Origin: Heterocephalus glaber
Taxonomy: Eukaryota > Chordata > Mammalia > Rodentia > Bathyergidae
Assembly: GCF_000247695.1 (NCBI RefSeq)
Contig: NW_004624747.1
Span: forward strand, 9,720,776 to 9,784,775
Direction of reading: 5' to 3'
DNA: 64,000 bases
Shown: in pieces, positions 38,200 to 50,510 of the stretch
Layout of the letters: every line of letters begins with the position of its first letter
How positions within the stretch are numbered: position 1 is the stretch's first letter
Translations under genes and position numbers: made by a program
Notes under the pieces: generated by a model
What the model saw: the letters and a program-made list of their open reading frames with translations, nothing else
Database searches by the model: none
Told to the model about the DNA's origin: nothing

Positions 38200-38780
38200 A
38201 AAGGTGAATTTTATTTTCCAGCCTCAGTCTTTCCTCATTTATAAATGGCAGCACCATTCTATCCACCATTCTATCCACATCTGATTTATTCTTAGCAAGT
38301 CTTCTTGATTCAGCCTTCAACATGGACCTTTGCTCAGTCTGCTGCTTTTTTTTTTGTTTATTGGTTGGTTTTATTGAGAAAAAGTCTCACTATGAGGTCC
38401 AGGCAGGCCTTGAACTTACTATGAATCCCAGGCTTGACTTGAACTCTCAGCAGTCTTCCTGCCTCAGCCTTCCAAGTGCTGGGATCACAGGTGTGTGCCA
38501 TCATGCCTGGCCTCAGTCTGCTTCTTTCCATCTCTAGTAGCACAATCTTTTAGTTCAAGCTATCATCAGTTACTAATTTCAATGACCTCCTATTTAGTCT
38601 TCCCATTTCATTTCATGATATGGCTTTTCTTGCTTAAAATCCTTTAATTACCATAAGACTTGGATTGAAATTTAGACCTCCAGATACTCACAAAGTTTGA
38701 CCTCTGCGCACCTCCTGCCTCAGTTGGCCCACTCTTCCCCTCAACCTCTACAGCCCAGCTACACTGTACTTCATTTTTGG
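38200..38780 (+). mobile_element. Probable L2 relic split by a B1
   Basis: Pyrimidine-rich phrases such as TCAAGCTATCATCAGTTACT, TGACCTCCTATTTAGTCTTC and ACTTGGATTGAAATTTAGAC follow L2 order. Strongly diverged. Confidence 0.5.
38347..38511 (-). mobile_element. B1 SINE
   Basis: CTCAGTCTGCTGCTTT and CTCAGTCTGCTTCTTT flank it as the duplication. Confidence 0.9.
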
Positions 38781-38896
38781 AAACAAGTCGGAAGTCAGGG
38801 CTTGTTTTTTTTTTAATTGTTAAATAAGGATGAGGATTAGATCTTGAAGCACTGATGTTAAGATATATCTGAAATCTTTTATAATAAGTTTTGGGG

Positions 38897-38980
38897 TTTT
38901 TTTTTTGTACCCGGGGATCAAACTCTGGTCCTTGCACTTGCAAGGCAGATGGCAGAACCACTGAGCTAAATCCTTGGCCC
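38897..38980 (-). mobile_element. ID-like SINE
   Basis: GTACCCGGGGATCAAACTCT to ATCCTTGGCCCC. TATAATAAGTTTT/TATAACAAGTTTT flank. Confidence 0.92.
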
Positions 38981-39269
38981 CTATAACAAGTTTTTGAAAG
39001 TACATGGATAGCTATATGTATTTTGGAGTTAAAGTATAAGAAAGATGCCCTCAGAACTGCTTTCAGTGGCTACTTCTTTGTAATATGAGGGGGTTAGATG
39101 AAATGAAGACTTTAAAAAAATATATTCTCCTAAAATAAATGGACTGTATACTAAATTAATATTGTGCATCTATGCAAAATATTAACAAAACAAGCTTTAA
39201 TGCAAAAATTATATATATGTTTCTATACTGATCTTTTTAAAAAACTAAATATATTATTTTATAATAAAA

Positions 39270-39830
39270 TACATCTAAATGACCCAGCAGTTCTACTCCT
39301 AGTTACAAAAGAATTGAAAGAGTTATTTAGGCAAATAAATATTCATGGCACCACTGTTCACAGTAGCCAAGAAGGAGGAGGAGCCCAGGTGTCCATACAT
39401 TAGATGAATAGATAAACAAAATGTGTTATATCCATGCAATGGAATATTATTCAGCCATAAGAAGGAATGAAGTTCTGTTACATGCTACAACTTGAATGTG
39501 CCTTTACAGTATTATGCTCAGTGAAAGAAGACAGACATAGCAGACCACATATTGTAAGATGCCATTATATGGAATATGGAGAATAGGTTAGTTCATAGAA
39601 ACAGAAAGCAAATTGGTGATTGCCAGGGGTTGGGGGTGGGGTGAGCGGGGAGTAACTTACTTAATAGGTACTGTGTTTCCTTTTGGAGTAATGAAGATGT
39701 TTTGAAACTAGATAGAAGTGATCATTGTACAATATTGTGAATATTCTAAATGCCACTGAACTGTACATTTAAAAATAGTTTTGTGTTAAGTGGATTTTAT
39801 CTTAGTAAAAAAGAGAATCTTTAAAGATGT
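39270..39830 (+). mobile_element. L1 3' end, sense
   Basis: ORF2-tail phrases GACCCAGCAGTTCTACTCCT, ATGGAATATTATTCAGCCAT and GCTCAGTGAAAGAAGACAGA, then a 3'UTR with a G-rich run (GGGGTTGGGGGTGGGGTGAG at 39627). Old mammalian type, frame broken. Confidence 0.85.
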
Positions 39831-40222
39831 CAGTTTTAAGTATTTGGCTTTATTAAAAGGTCTGTAATGATCTGCTTTATCTTGCCACACTAATGTTCAT
39901 TCCTTTGTCCCATTTTGATTTTAATTCAGCTTCAAATGAGTGACCATTTTTATGCAGTTTTTACTAAAATCTATGCTAAGCCCAATATCTAGAAATTAAT
40001 GAGAAAATGAATTGAAAAAAAAGAAACTTCTTTTAAACAGTTCAATCTAGACAAGAATGCTGATGTCCAAACAGATAAGGACACATCTATGTATTAAATG
40101 CAAATCAGAAAATATACATGGGGTAAAGTGATCGATCACTTCTATAGGAGAAAGTGAGGTGAGATGACCAATTCACTAATCTTTGGTTTAATATGCAGTT
40201 ACTGAACATTTGTTACTATATA

Positions 40223-40296
40223 AAGCTCTGCTCCCCTCCCCTTCCCTTCCCTTCTCCTCCTCTCCCTTTCCCTCCCTTCTCCTTTTCTTTTCTTTC
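40223..40296 (+). repeat. CT-rich low-complexity tract
   Basis: CCCCTCCCCTTCCC-type run at the tail side of an antisense B1-dID. Confidence 0.9.
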
Positions 40297-40471
40297 TGAT
40301 ACTGAGGGTTGAACCCAGGTTCCTTCACACTGACCCCTGTCCTTTTTAAAAATTTTGAGACAGAGACTTGCTAAGTTGTTCTTTTGTTTAGGCTGGAATT
40401 GAATTTGGGATTCTCCTGCCCCTGTCTCCCAGAGTGCTGGAATTACAGGCATGTGCCACCACTATGCCCAG
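40297..40471 (-). mobile_element. B1-dID SINE
   Basis: TACTGAGGGTTGAACCCAGG to CCACCACTATGCCCAGC. Confidence 0.85.
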
Positions 40472-40487
40472 CTTACTGTTGGGGTGT

Positions 40488-40572
40488 TTTTTTTTTTTGG
40501 TACTGTGGTTCGAACTCGGGACCTTGTGATCGCAAGGCAGGCGGTGGAACCACTAAGCTAAATCCCCGGCCC
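40488..40572 (-). mobile_element. ID-like SINE
   Basis: GGTACTGTGGTTCGAACTCG to AATCCCCGGCCC. Confidence 0.92.
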
Positions 40573-40604
40573 ACTTTTAGGTCTTTTAATTCAATTTAAT
40601 TTTT

Positions 40605-40681
40605 TTCCCAATGCTGGTGATGAAAGCCAGGGGCTATAATTGCTAAGCAAGTGCTCCACCACTGAGCTATACTCCTAGCCC
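40605..40681 (-). mobile_element. Old ID-type SINE
   Basis: AATGCTGGTGATGAAAGCCA to GAGCTATACTCCTAGCCC. Confidence 0.7.
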
Positions 40682-40888
40682 TCTTGTGGGTTTTTTTTAT
40701 ATTTACATTTCATTGGTTCATGATGTTTATTAGTATATTATGTAATTTAATAGCAAAATTGGAATTACTGGCCTGTGGAAGCAAATATCTGTCTCCTAGG
40801 GCACAATCATGAATGTTTAGCTAGGTTAAGTATCAGCCAAGACATTTTCTATGGGAATTTGAGAACACTGATAAATATGGTGAGTCCT

Positions 40889-41237
<349 letters not shown>

Positions 41238-42340
41238 TGAAGGCCCTGGGGCCTCACAATCTGAAGTTAAGTTCTCTGCTTCAAACTCATGCACAATGCA
41301 TCAGAAGGGCCAATGACTACCTCAGAAGGATGTATTTGGGATTAGTTTCCTAAAATATGGTGAATATCTTTAATTGAGATAAATTATATAAGTTACGGTG
41401 TATTTCTGGAAAACTAAAACACCTCTCAATATGTAGTTGGCACATCTCAACTTCTGTTGTACAGCAAATCATTTCAAAACTTACTGGCTTAAAATGGCAG
41501 TTTATTATTTTTCACATTCTTTTGGGTTGGCTTTGTGGTTCTTTGCTGACTAGGCCTGGGCTCACTCCTGCACCTGTGCTCACCTGGATTATAAGTAGGG
41601 ATCTGGACTCAGCAGGATGCTGGGCAGCTCTCTCCACAGTCTTCTTGGGCCCTTACACACCCTGCTTTCCACAGCTCCAGGACAGCGAAAGTAGAAGGTA
41701 GCAAAACCTTGCAGGATCCTGGTGTGGAATTTGGACAGTGAAACTTCTAGCCTTTTCTTTTGGTTCAAGCAAGTCATAGGGCAACTCAAACTCAGAGAGG
41801 GGGTGGTCTGCACAAGGCATGAGTTTAGAGACGTGTCATCTCAGTCTAATTCAAGGACATCGCTGATCCATAACACCCAGTTTTCAGAAGTTGCTGTTCC
41901 TTGCTCTTGTGGGAATATAGACCAGAAGCAGGGTTGGTGGCTGCTCTCTGTGATGCTTTAGAGGTCCTCATATTGTGTCCTTTATCCAGCCACTTTTAGA
42001 AAGTGTGGTTGAGGTGGAATATTTCCACATGCATAAGAGCAGCCAAAGGATAGATGGCCTCAAACTCAGTATCCTGTGAAATAAGGTAGCCTCAGCTACA
42101 TCTGTCCCTAAAATAATAGAGCTTGAGAACATTGTCAACTGTTGATCATGTGTTTTGTAGGTGGACTTTATAACTTCTTGTGATGTTTAGGGTAAAATTA
42201 TGTTCCTTCTGAAATTGTGGTGTTGCAAGTCAGTGGCTTTGCATTTGCATGCATATACAAGAAATTGTGTCTTAATTTAAAAGGAAAACAAAGGAGAAAA
42301 TTCCATATTTCACTTGCAGATTTAATGCTGTTTACATACT

Positions 42341-42446
42341 GGGGTTTTTGTTTTTGGTTTTGGTTTTTTTTGGTACCAGGGATCGAACTCAGGACCTTGC
42401 ACTTGTGAGGCAGGCAGCGGCACCACTGAGCTAAATCCCCAGCCCC
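42341..42446 (-). mobile_element. ID-like SINE
   Basis: (GTTTTT)n tail. TTTACATACTG flanks both sides. Confidence 0.93.
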
Positions 42447-42698
42447 TCTTTACATACTGTCAATCAAGCTTTTTCTAAAAACCAAAAGATGTAAATAAAG
42501 GCAAAGTAAATGTTCCAAAAATAATAAACTTCAAATAAGGTGAATTTCTAAAGTAGTATTGGTCAGTTGAAGTTTAATGTCCAGGGCATTATTTTTTAAA
42601 TCTTGTAAAGATAGGAAATGAAAAATCTCATTTCTATAGCTTAGAAAAAGCAAATAATTACAAGCTACATTCAGTAGCTTTTAAATACATGATTAGCA

Positions 42699-42800
42699 CA
42701 GTGGTTCTCAAACTTGGGTATAAAAATCACATGGAGAATTTTTAAATACGCAGATTCCCAGCCCTCATTCTAGTGAACCAAAACCTCCGGGGACTGAGGT
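42699..42800 (+). mobile_element. MER5-like hAT relic
   Basis: CAGTGGTTCTCAAACTTGGG, AAAATCACATGGAGAATTTT and CAGATTCCCAGCCCTCATTC match the MER5 pattern. Confidence 0.75.
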
Positions 42801-43696
42801 TGTTAGTTTTTCATAACTCACTGGGTAGAAAGTCTACTTCTGACCATGAAGAAGCAACAGGAGCTGCTATCACAAACAACTAGAAAGCTGGAAAAAATAT
42901 AGGAAGCAGTTATTTTCAGAAATTGTACAATAAGCAGTGCAAAACTATGACTGAAAAAAGTTAAGAGATGAAGGAAGTCCTGCTACGGGCCACATTCTTT
43001 CCTGGAAGCAATTTTCAGATGGTGATGCAAACCCACCTGGAACAGAAAAGAGGAAACAAATTAGATGTGAGGGAACACGAATTAACATTCAAGGTCAGAG
43101 CCCCTGGGAGGAGGGAGCTACATAGAGAAAGGATCTAGAACTCTGCAGGTGTATCTTTTTGAGTCTTTGCCTGAATGTCAGCCAGGACTTGCATAGGTAA
43201 AACCCAACAATAATTTTCCATGAATAGCTCCCAGGAACAGTTATAAGGTGCTATCACAAACACTTCCCATAGTTATTTCAAAGTAAAGCCTTCCCACAGA
43301 GAAAACTCCAGGCCCAGTTTGTTTTTATAGTGGATTCAATCAAACCTTTGTGGCAGAAATAATTCTAATTTTATACAAAGTCTTTCAGAAAGCAGAAGAA
43401 AATGAAGACTTCTCAATTTATTTATTTTGTGATTCCAGTGTTAGGTGGTAGCCGATACAGACAGAAACATAACAAAGAAAGAGAACTACTAACCATTATC
43501 TCTTACGAATATAGATGTAAACTTAACACATTACCAAATTGAATCTAACAATTTTTAAATTGATAATCTATCATAACCAAGTATGGCATACCTCAGGAGT
43601 GCAAGATTAAGATTACCTTAAAAGAATAAAGGATTTTTTAAAAACCCATGTTAATTTCAGAATCTGTACCAAGAATTTTTACAAAATTTTGAACCG

Positions 43697-43778
43697 TTTT
43701 TTTTGGTACTGAGGATCGAACTCGGAACCTTGCGCTTGCAAGGCAGGCACCAGAACCACTGAGCTAAATCCCCAGCCC
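43697..43778 (-). mobile_element. ID-like SINE in L1
   Basis: GGTACTGAGGATCGAACTCG to ATCCCCAGCCC. The inserted copy is clearly younger than its host. Confidence 0.92.
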
Positions 43779-44079
43779 ACCAACTACTAAACCTATTTAT
43801 AGTAAAACTTCTTCAGTAAACTAGAAATAGGAATCAATCTTGAAAAAGAAGACCTATAGAAAGTCTATAGCTTGCATCATACTTAGCAGACTAAAGATGA
43901 GTCCTTTTCCTCTACAATTGGGAACAATGCAAGGATACTCTCACCATCTTTTTCTTTTAAAAACACACACATTTTGCTGGAACTTCTGCTCTGTGCAGTG
44001 AGGGGAAAAAATAAAACCAATGGAAAAATTGAAATTGGTGATACACCTAAATGTATAGGCTAACAGTATAAAACTTCTA

Positions 44080-44245
44080 GATGCTGAGCATGTGGTTCAC
44101 ACCTGTAATCCCAGCACTCAGGAGGCAGGGGCAGGAGGATCACCGTGAGTTCGAGGCCAGCCTGGGCTACATAGTGAGTTCAGGGCCAGCCTGAACTACA
44201 AAGTAAAACCCTGTCTCAAAAAACCAAACAAAAAGTTAAAAGAAA
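44080..44245 (+). mobile_element. B1 SINE in L1
   Basis: ATGCTGAGCATGTGGTTCAC to ACCCTGTCTCAAAAAACC with an A-rich tail. Confidence 0.9.
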
Positions 44246-44428
44246 ACCACAAAAAAACAAGCAAACTTTTGGATGTGGGCATTTCACAGAGAAAAATCTT
44301 TATGACCTTTGAGAATGTAAACGTTTCTTATCTAGAACACATAAATGCATGAACTGTAAAAGTAAATTGATAAATTGGGCATCAAAATTTAAAACTTGTT
44401 TAAAAGACATTAAGAAAACTTGAAGGCA

Positions 44429-44628
44429 ACCAGGTATAGATAGTGGTGTTACTCCTAGGACTCTGGGAGCCTAGGGCAGGAAGATTGAAAGTTTGAACCC
44501 AGCCTGGGCAGTTTAGCAACTTAGTGAGACCCTGTTTTAAAATAGAAAAATTTAAAAAGTGCTGGGAATGTAGCTCAATGGGAAGGTCTTGGGTTTGATC
44601 CTCAGTACCGTCCCTACCCCCAAAAAGA
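44429..44628 (+). mobile_element. B1-dID SINE in L1
   Basis: CCAGGTATAGATAGTGGTGT then GTGCTGGGAATGTAGCTCAA and GATCCTCAGTACCG. Confidence 0.85.
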
Positions 44629-44908
44629 GATTTGAAAAGACCCTTCTTAAGAGAACATGTACATGTGATCAGTAAGCATTTGAAAAGATGCTCAACATCA
44701 TTAGTCATCAGGGAAAGGGAAATTAAATCCACAATGAGATCTTAATTCCTCCCTTAAGAATGGCCAAAATTAAAAAGGCTAACAATATCAAGTGTGTAGA
44801 AAACAATATCAAGATGTAGAAAAGCTGGACCTATTGCACATTTCTACTGAGAGTATGAAATGAGTAGCTAGAAAATAGCTAGATTAAAAAAAAAAAAAAA
44901 AAAGGCTA

Positions 44909-44999
44909 GGGGCCAGGGATTTAGCTCAGTGGTTCCACCACCTGCCTTGAAAGCGCAAGGACCAGGGTTAAATCACAGAAAAAAAAAAAAAAAAAAAAA
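44909..44999 (+). mobile_element. ID-like SINE between two A-tracts
   Basis: GGGCCAGGGATTTAGCTCAG to AGGGTTAAATCACAG. Preceded by 18 A and followed by 21 A. Confidence 0.9.
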
Positions 45000-45764
45000 G
45001 CCAGAATGTAGCACAAGGAAAAGCATATATAAAATATTAAATGTTTTACAAGTTTAAGTATTTGCAGTGGATATTTCAGACTGCTTCTGTATCCGTAAGT
45101 CTGGAGATTTAGGAAGCCAGTAACAAAGTTGTTGGCAGTAGTGCTGAATTTAAAATGACATATTATACTGAGGGAGCTATGGACTTAGCAAATGGGTAAT
45201 AGAATTGAAATCTATTTGGAATCAGGGCATGAATGACTAGTAAAATTACAATCTGTATTTCCTTTTGGATCTAGTATTTAGTGAATTGACATGTGATATT
45301 TAAAAAATTCTCTTTAAACAGAATAATGAAATCATGATCAGAAAACCATCGGTTTTGGGGTCTGGAAGGGAAAGATAGTATGACTCTAAAAGGGCCGAGG
45401 AAAGGATCCTTTTGGTGACAGAAGTGTTCTGTATCGTTACTGTGTCAATCTCCTGTTGTGATATTCTGCTGTAGATTTACAAAATGTTACCACCATGGGA
45501 AACTGAGTGAAGAATACACCAATCTCCTTATTTCTTACAATTGCATGTGAATCTGTAATTAGCTCATTTAAGAAATTTAATTTTTAAAAACATCTGTTGA
45601 TCACATTATATTCCTCTAATGTGTAATATAACCTTACTGTTGCAATATGGAAGAAATTATGCAAATTTATAACTAAATATTTACTCTTTGCAACGTTTAC
45701 TTTCTCTGTGAGTCTCAGCACTAAGTTTAACCTAACTTTGATACTGTTCATCTTGTGATTTCAG

Positions 45765-45855
45765 AGACATTCCATAAGCGGACCAATCTCAACATCCAAG
45801 CCCCTCACAGCCTTGTCAGATAAGAGACCAAACTATGGGGAGATCCCAGTTCAAG
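45765..45855 (+). CDS. SPECC1L: SPECC1L coding exon 9 (residues 886-915, part of 916); last in the window
   Basis: A 91-base exon after TGTGATTTCAG that reads [20 protein letters not shown] and ends in GEIPVQ plus one base of a Glu codon. The donor is GTATAT, weaker than consensus, with a CT/TG-rich tract just downstream. The family continues with a Ser-rich segment and the C-terminal calponin-homology domain. I found neither in 45856..64000, so they lie beyond the window. Confidence 0.95.
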
Positions 45856-45878
45856 GTATATCTAATATGTCAGAGCCT

Positions 45879-45942
45879 TTCTCTCTCTCTGTCTGTCCTT
45901 CCCTCCCTCTTTCCTTCCCTCTGTGTGTGTGTGTGTGTTGTG
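45879..45942 (+). repeat. (CT)n/(TG)n microsatellite near a donor
   Basis: CTCTCTCT, then CCTTCCCTCC-type sequence, then eight TG units at 45922..45938, ending about 85 bases after the exon 9 donor. Confidence 0.95.
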
Positions 45943-46373
45943 TTAATTTTTGGATTCTGCTGGTTGCTTTGACTAACTTGTCACTTTCTTTGCTCTTGAC
46001 ATTATTTCAACCAGTCTGGTGTACATCTTTATCAAAAGTATACTAATAATATGTCTTAATTACATGAGGAAATAAGTCATTAACAAATACAGCTTTCATG
46101 GCAACTCGTAACATTGAAATAGATGGTAGGGAGTGTGTATCATCATTTGGCACTCTTTTCACAGTTGTTCATGGAATATGAAATCAGTTGCCTCTGTTAA
46201 TGAACAGTAGCTTGGAAAGCTTCACTCCACAGTCTACTTTCTGCTGAGAATTGAAGCTGTGGCTCTGGGAGGTGAGGTCCAGTAACTCTGTCGAGCCCTT
46301 GGAAAGGGACTTTTCCTGTTCTCACACAGCTCTTTACAGTAGAAACCATCCCTTCCTTTTGTGGTCTGGGCTT

Positions 46374-46455
46374 CTTTTTTTTGGTACTGGGCATTGAACT
46401 CCAGTTCTTGTGCTTGCGCAGCAGGTGGTGAAACCACTGAGCAAAATCCCCGGCC
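46374..46455 (-). mobile_element. ID-like SINE
   Basis: GGTACTGGGCATTGAACTCC to AATCCCCGGCCC. CTGGGCTTC/CTGGGCTCC flank. Confidence 0.92.
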
Positions 46456-46809
46456 CTGGGCTCCTTTTCTTATCCCACACTGCCTCTTCATGTACTGTGG
46501 AAAGGCAGGCCACAGTGTCAGGGCATGACACTGTGAAAGGCAGCACTTAGTTTGGGCTGGGTGTGGGGACACTCCCAGGTATGCGTATCACTCAGGGCCC
46601 AAGGGCTCCTTTTAGTTACTCGAGACCAGTCAACTCTGTGCACTGTGAATTCTCTTCTTAAGGAAGTTAGCCTCTCTTAGTGGGACTCTAACATGTCAAC
46701 AGGTGTGGATAAGAAATCAGACTTGTGGGAAGTATTTAAAGAGCTGAGAGGATTGGCTCTGTGAGCTTCATGTAACACCAATACTTGAAGAGTTAAGTTT
46801 GGTGTTATT

Positions 46810-46897
46810 GGCCAGGGATTTAGCTCAGTGGTTCCGGCGCCAGCTTCGAAAGCGCAAGGTCCCAAGTTCGATCCCCAGTACCAAAAAAAAAAAAAAA
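46810..46897 (+). mobile_element. ID-like SINE, young
   Basis: AGTTTGGTGTTATT flanks both sides exactly. Confidence 0.95.
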
Positions 46898-47055
46898 GTT
46901 TGGTGTTATTGTTGGAAAGGAAATTACAATATCTCTGAGAAACAAGGACATCCATGTCCAGGTCAGTATGAGAAGTAGCATCCCCAGCTGTGGGTCTCCC
47001 ACTGCGGTGGTTTACATCTCGGGTACCTCTGTCTAAGGACTAAAGAAGTTTTTGT

Positions 47056-47134
47056 TTTTGGTACCGGAGATCGAACTGGGGACTTTGCACTTGCGTGGCA
47101 GGCGCTGGAACCACTGAGCTGAATCCCTGGTCCC
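47056..47134 (-). mobile_element. ID-like SINE
   Basis: AAAGAAGTTTTTGT flanks both sides. Confidence 0.94.
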
Positions 47135-48204
47135 CAAAGAAGTTTTTGTATTTTAACACCTTCACATTCTTTCAGGCTTAAGATGTATTATAAAAATGGT
47201 CTGAGTAAAATACACTTGATAAAAAAATAAATCAGCAGATTCAACTTTTATTTTTTGAAAAGAAAACTCCTCTTCACACCTTAGGTAGTAGGTAGGCATT
47301 TTAAAGCATTGGTGTATTTTTTTAAGAAACCACATTAGTCATTGAATGGCTTGGGGCAATTTTATTTTTCAAGTTAATAGAAGTACTTATTTGTGACGTC
47401 AAGAGGTTGTCAGGTTCTGGTTCAGCAGTATCTTGGTATCTTGGATGTTTGAGAAAAAAATGTTCTGTTCATTTGAAAAAAGCCTATGTCTTCCAACTTT
47501 AAAATTGTAAATTTATTTTGGATAACCTCTAACTGTACTTTTTGTTTATTCTGTTGCTGTATAATTAGATATCTGGTGGTAATATTTTTATCAAATTGAA
47601 ACTGTATAGGTCTTAAAAATAAAGACATTTTAGGGAAGAAAAATAAGAGTTAACTTTGGTAATTTAACAGCCCCATACCTCTCAGTCTTTAGTGTTCAGC
47701 TAGCTTTATACACATTGAGGGGCAACGGAGCATAAGATGGCACTGCTGCCACCTTATTTACCCCAGGACTTGCCTGCTTCTTGGCTTTTGCTTCATTTGG
47801 TCAGTTGTGACTTGGGCTCTTCACTCCACTTAGAGGGTCCTCTTGCTAAAGGAACAAATAGTGGAAAGTTTAAAGTCCCATTGACTTGAATGCTTTATCT
47901 CTGTATCTTCTCTTTATATCCCACCTCCCAGATTGACCCTCAGAAGATTTTTGAGTGTGTTACAGGGCTCATAGGCCTCCCCATGGCTTGGCTTTTTTTG
48001 ACTCTTTAATGCTGTTTTCTCATCTGTAATGAACACTTTGCTCACAGGGTGCTTAAATTCCTCTCCTGGGCCCTCCTAACCCTTCAGACCTCCACCTCTA
48101 TACTCTGCCAACACTGCTGTTGAAATTTTCACTGATTTGTCATCATCTAGTTGGCTGTGGTACCAAATCTGCCAACAGCATTTGACACTGTTGAGCACTC
48201 CTGT

Positions 48205-48660
48205 CTTCCTTTGCTCATTGCTAGGACAAAATACCTGATACCCAAAGTTAAAGGAGGAAAGGTTTATTTTGGCTTACTGTTTGTAGAGGTTTCAGTTCAT
48301 AGTTGGCTGGCTCCAAGGCAGGGTGGCATGGCAGAGGGGCATTGCTGAGGAGAAACAGTCTATAGCAGACAGAATGAGGAGGGCAACAAAGCAGTGAAGT
48401 AACAGGGAAGCAGCAGCAGCAGCCAGAATCTCCCTTTTATCTCTTCCAAGCTACCTGCCCTTTGGGTGGTGCATCCAAACCTAGGTTGGGCCTTCCCATT
48501 ATCCACACCCAGAACTATGCCAAACCAATCAGTGTACTAATTTAGTAATCACACACCCTCAATCCCAGCATCACACACCTTAGAGCCAGCTACCTCTGAA
48601 AATCCCCGCCTGTGACCACATGAGGCTTTTGGAGGGATGTCTAGATACAAGCCATAACTA
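48205..48660. repeat. Dispersed repeat, copy B (complete)
   Basis: Partner of 2340..2830, inserted in L2. Contains a CAG run at 48412..48423. It ends GATACAAGCCATAACTA. Confidence 0.75.
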
Positions 48661-49322
48661 TTGCCTTTCCCAGAATGATCTTTCTGGGTTTCCTGATACC
48701 ATACTCTTTGTATCTCCTCCTCTCTCCCATACTGTTTCTCTTCTGTCCCCTGTGGTGGCTCCTATCTTCTTCTTGACCTCTAAATGGTGGCATGGCCCAC
48801 AGCTCAGGCCCTGGGCCTTATTTCCTAGTCTGTATTCACTCTCTGTTATTGTCTCCTATCTCAGGGCTTTAAATGCTATTTAAAATACTATCAGATTTGT
48901 ATCTCTAGCCTGTCCTCTTCTGGGTTCCAGGCTCATATGAGCCAATTGTATGTTTGATATCAGCATTTCAGTATTGAATATTCTCAGACTGAATGTGTCT
49001 AGGACAGGATTCTCATATTTCTCAAATTGTTCTACATATAACTGCTTTCCCATCTCAGGTAATGGCAGTGTTATCCTGCAGAAATCTTGGATTCATCCTT
49101 TCCTGTCTTCATATTAGACCTGTTCACTTGTTTAGGAAACCCACTGGGTCTACTTTCAGAATTTCTCCAGAATCAGACCATTGCTCTTCCTTCTATTGTC
49201 ACCTCTGTTATCTGAGCTGCCATCATCCCTCACCTGGATTCTGACAAAAAATTCCTTATCTTCTTCTCAGTCTATTTTAACCTTAGAGCTTGAAAAATAA
49301 ATTTTTTAAAAATTTCTGTTTA

Positions 49323-49396
49323 TTTACTTGAGTGTTAGAGATTGGGCCTGACATATGGTAGGCAAATGCTCTACCACTAAGCTGCATGCCCAGCCC
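49323..49396 (-). mobile_element. Old ID-type SINE in L2
   Basis: GTGTTAGAGATTGGGCCTGA to AGCTGCATGCCCAGCCC. Confidence 0.7.
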
Positions 49397-49591
49397 TGAA
49401 AATAGAAGTTGGAACATACTGAACTACTCAAAGCTTCTTGCTCGTCATTTCTTTCAGAGGAAGAGCCAGGGTTCTTCTGGTAGCTTCTAGACCTTCCCAG
49501 CCTGGCCTCAGGTACTTCTCTGGCTTCATCCCTTTCTCTTTTACTCGGACTTCCTAGACATGTGCATCCTTGCCCCCCAGCATGTGGCACA

Positions 49592-49677
49592 TTTTTTTTT
49601 TTTGGTACCGGAGGTTGAACTCGGGACCTTGTGCTTGCGAGGCAGGCAGTGGCACCACTGAGCTAAATCCCCAGCCC
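49592..49677 (-). mobile_element. ID-like SINE in L2
   Basis: CATGTGGCACA/TATGTGGCACA flank. GGTACCGGAGGTTGAACTCG to ATCCCCAGCCC. Confidence 0.94.
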
Positions 49678-50133
49678 TATGTGGCACACTGTTGATCTAG
49701 AGATCTCATCTTGGCTGTTCCCCTGCAAGGATACTGCCTGGACATCTAGATGGCTCTTCTGGTACTCTTTCAAGGCTTCATTCAAGCTGGAACTCTCCAG
49801 TGAGGCTCTGGGTGTCATAGTTAAAGCTGGGAATATGTTCATGTGACACCCTTTTCTCATATACCCTGTATCTGCTTGTTTATCCTTATCACTTGTCTCC
49901 TAACATCTTATGTAATTTTTTGGTTTGTACTTTTTATTATCTTTCTTCCATTCCTCTAGATGGTAAGGTCTTTGTCATGAGATTTGTGTCATTTTTGCTC
50001 ACTGCAGTATTCTCAGCACCTGTAGAGATCCTGAGCTCTTTATTGTGAAATAAGAGAATGAAAGGAGAGTTAAACCTGAAAGTGCTTAGTACAAATTTTA
50101 CCCCATATTATATGTCCATAGTTAGATTTTATT

Positions 50134-50269
50134 TTATTTTTAAAAGTTTTTATGTTTATTAGTACATGTTTATAGTACATAATGATTACATTTGTCATCA
50201 GGAGTTGGTACATGTACATACCTTAATTTTTTTTATGTCCCCTTTCCTTTCTTTCCCTCCCCCCATTGT
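50134..50269 (-). mobile_element. L1 3' tail, 5' truncated
   Basis: GTACATGTTTATAGTACATA and TGGTACATGTACATACCTTA. TTAGATTTTATT flanks both sides. Confidence 0.85.
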
Positions 50270-50418
50270 TAGATTTTATTACTACAGTATCTGTGTGAAC
50301 TTTTTGTTAGCGACACAAGTAGCTAAGAATGATGAGTCTTAATAGTTTACAAGTCAAAGATTTTAGGCAACCAAGTTCTGCAGGATTTTGCTTGCTGCCA
50401 AAGCAAAAGTTGTGTCCA

Positions 50419-50510
50419 GGGCCGAGGATTTAGCTCAGTGGTTCTGCCGCATGCCTCTCAAGCACAAGGACCCGAGTTCAATCCCCGGTACCAAAAAAAA
50501 TAAAATAAAA
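50419..50510 (+). mobile_element. ID-like SINE
   Basis: GGGCCGAGGATTTAGCTCAG to CCCCGGTACC with an (AAAAT)n tail. AGTTGTGTCC/AGTTATGTCC flank. Confidence 0.94.

Larger units (their letters stand above)
43300..44800 (+). mobile_element. Old L1 ORF2 region, broken by SINEs
   Basis: AAAGAGAACTACTAACCATT, ATTGGGAACAATGCAAGGAT and GATGCTCAACATCATTAGTC occur in the order of L1 ORF2. No frame survives. 5' boundary uncertain. Confidence 0.6.
47930..50040 (+). mobile_element. L2 LINE relic, long, interrupted
   Basis: ATTTGACACTGTTGAGCACT, GACCTCTAAATGGTGGCATG, CTTGGATTCATCCTTTCCTG, CCATCATCCCTCACCTGGAT and TCTCAGCACCTGTAGAGATC follow L2 from late ORF2 to 3' end. A dispersed repeat and two ID copies interrupt it. 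Confidence 0.75.
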
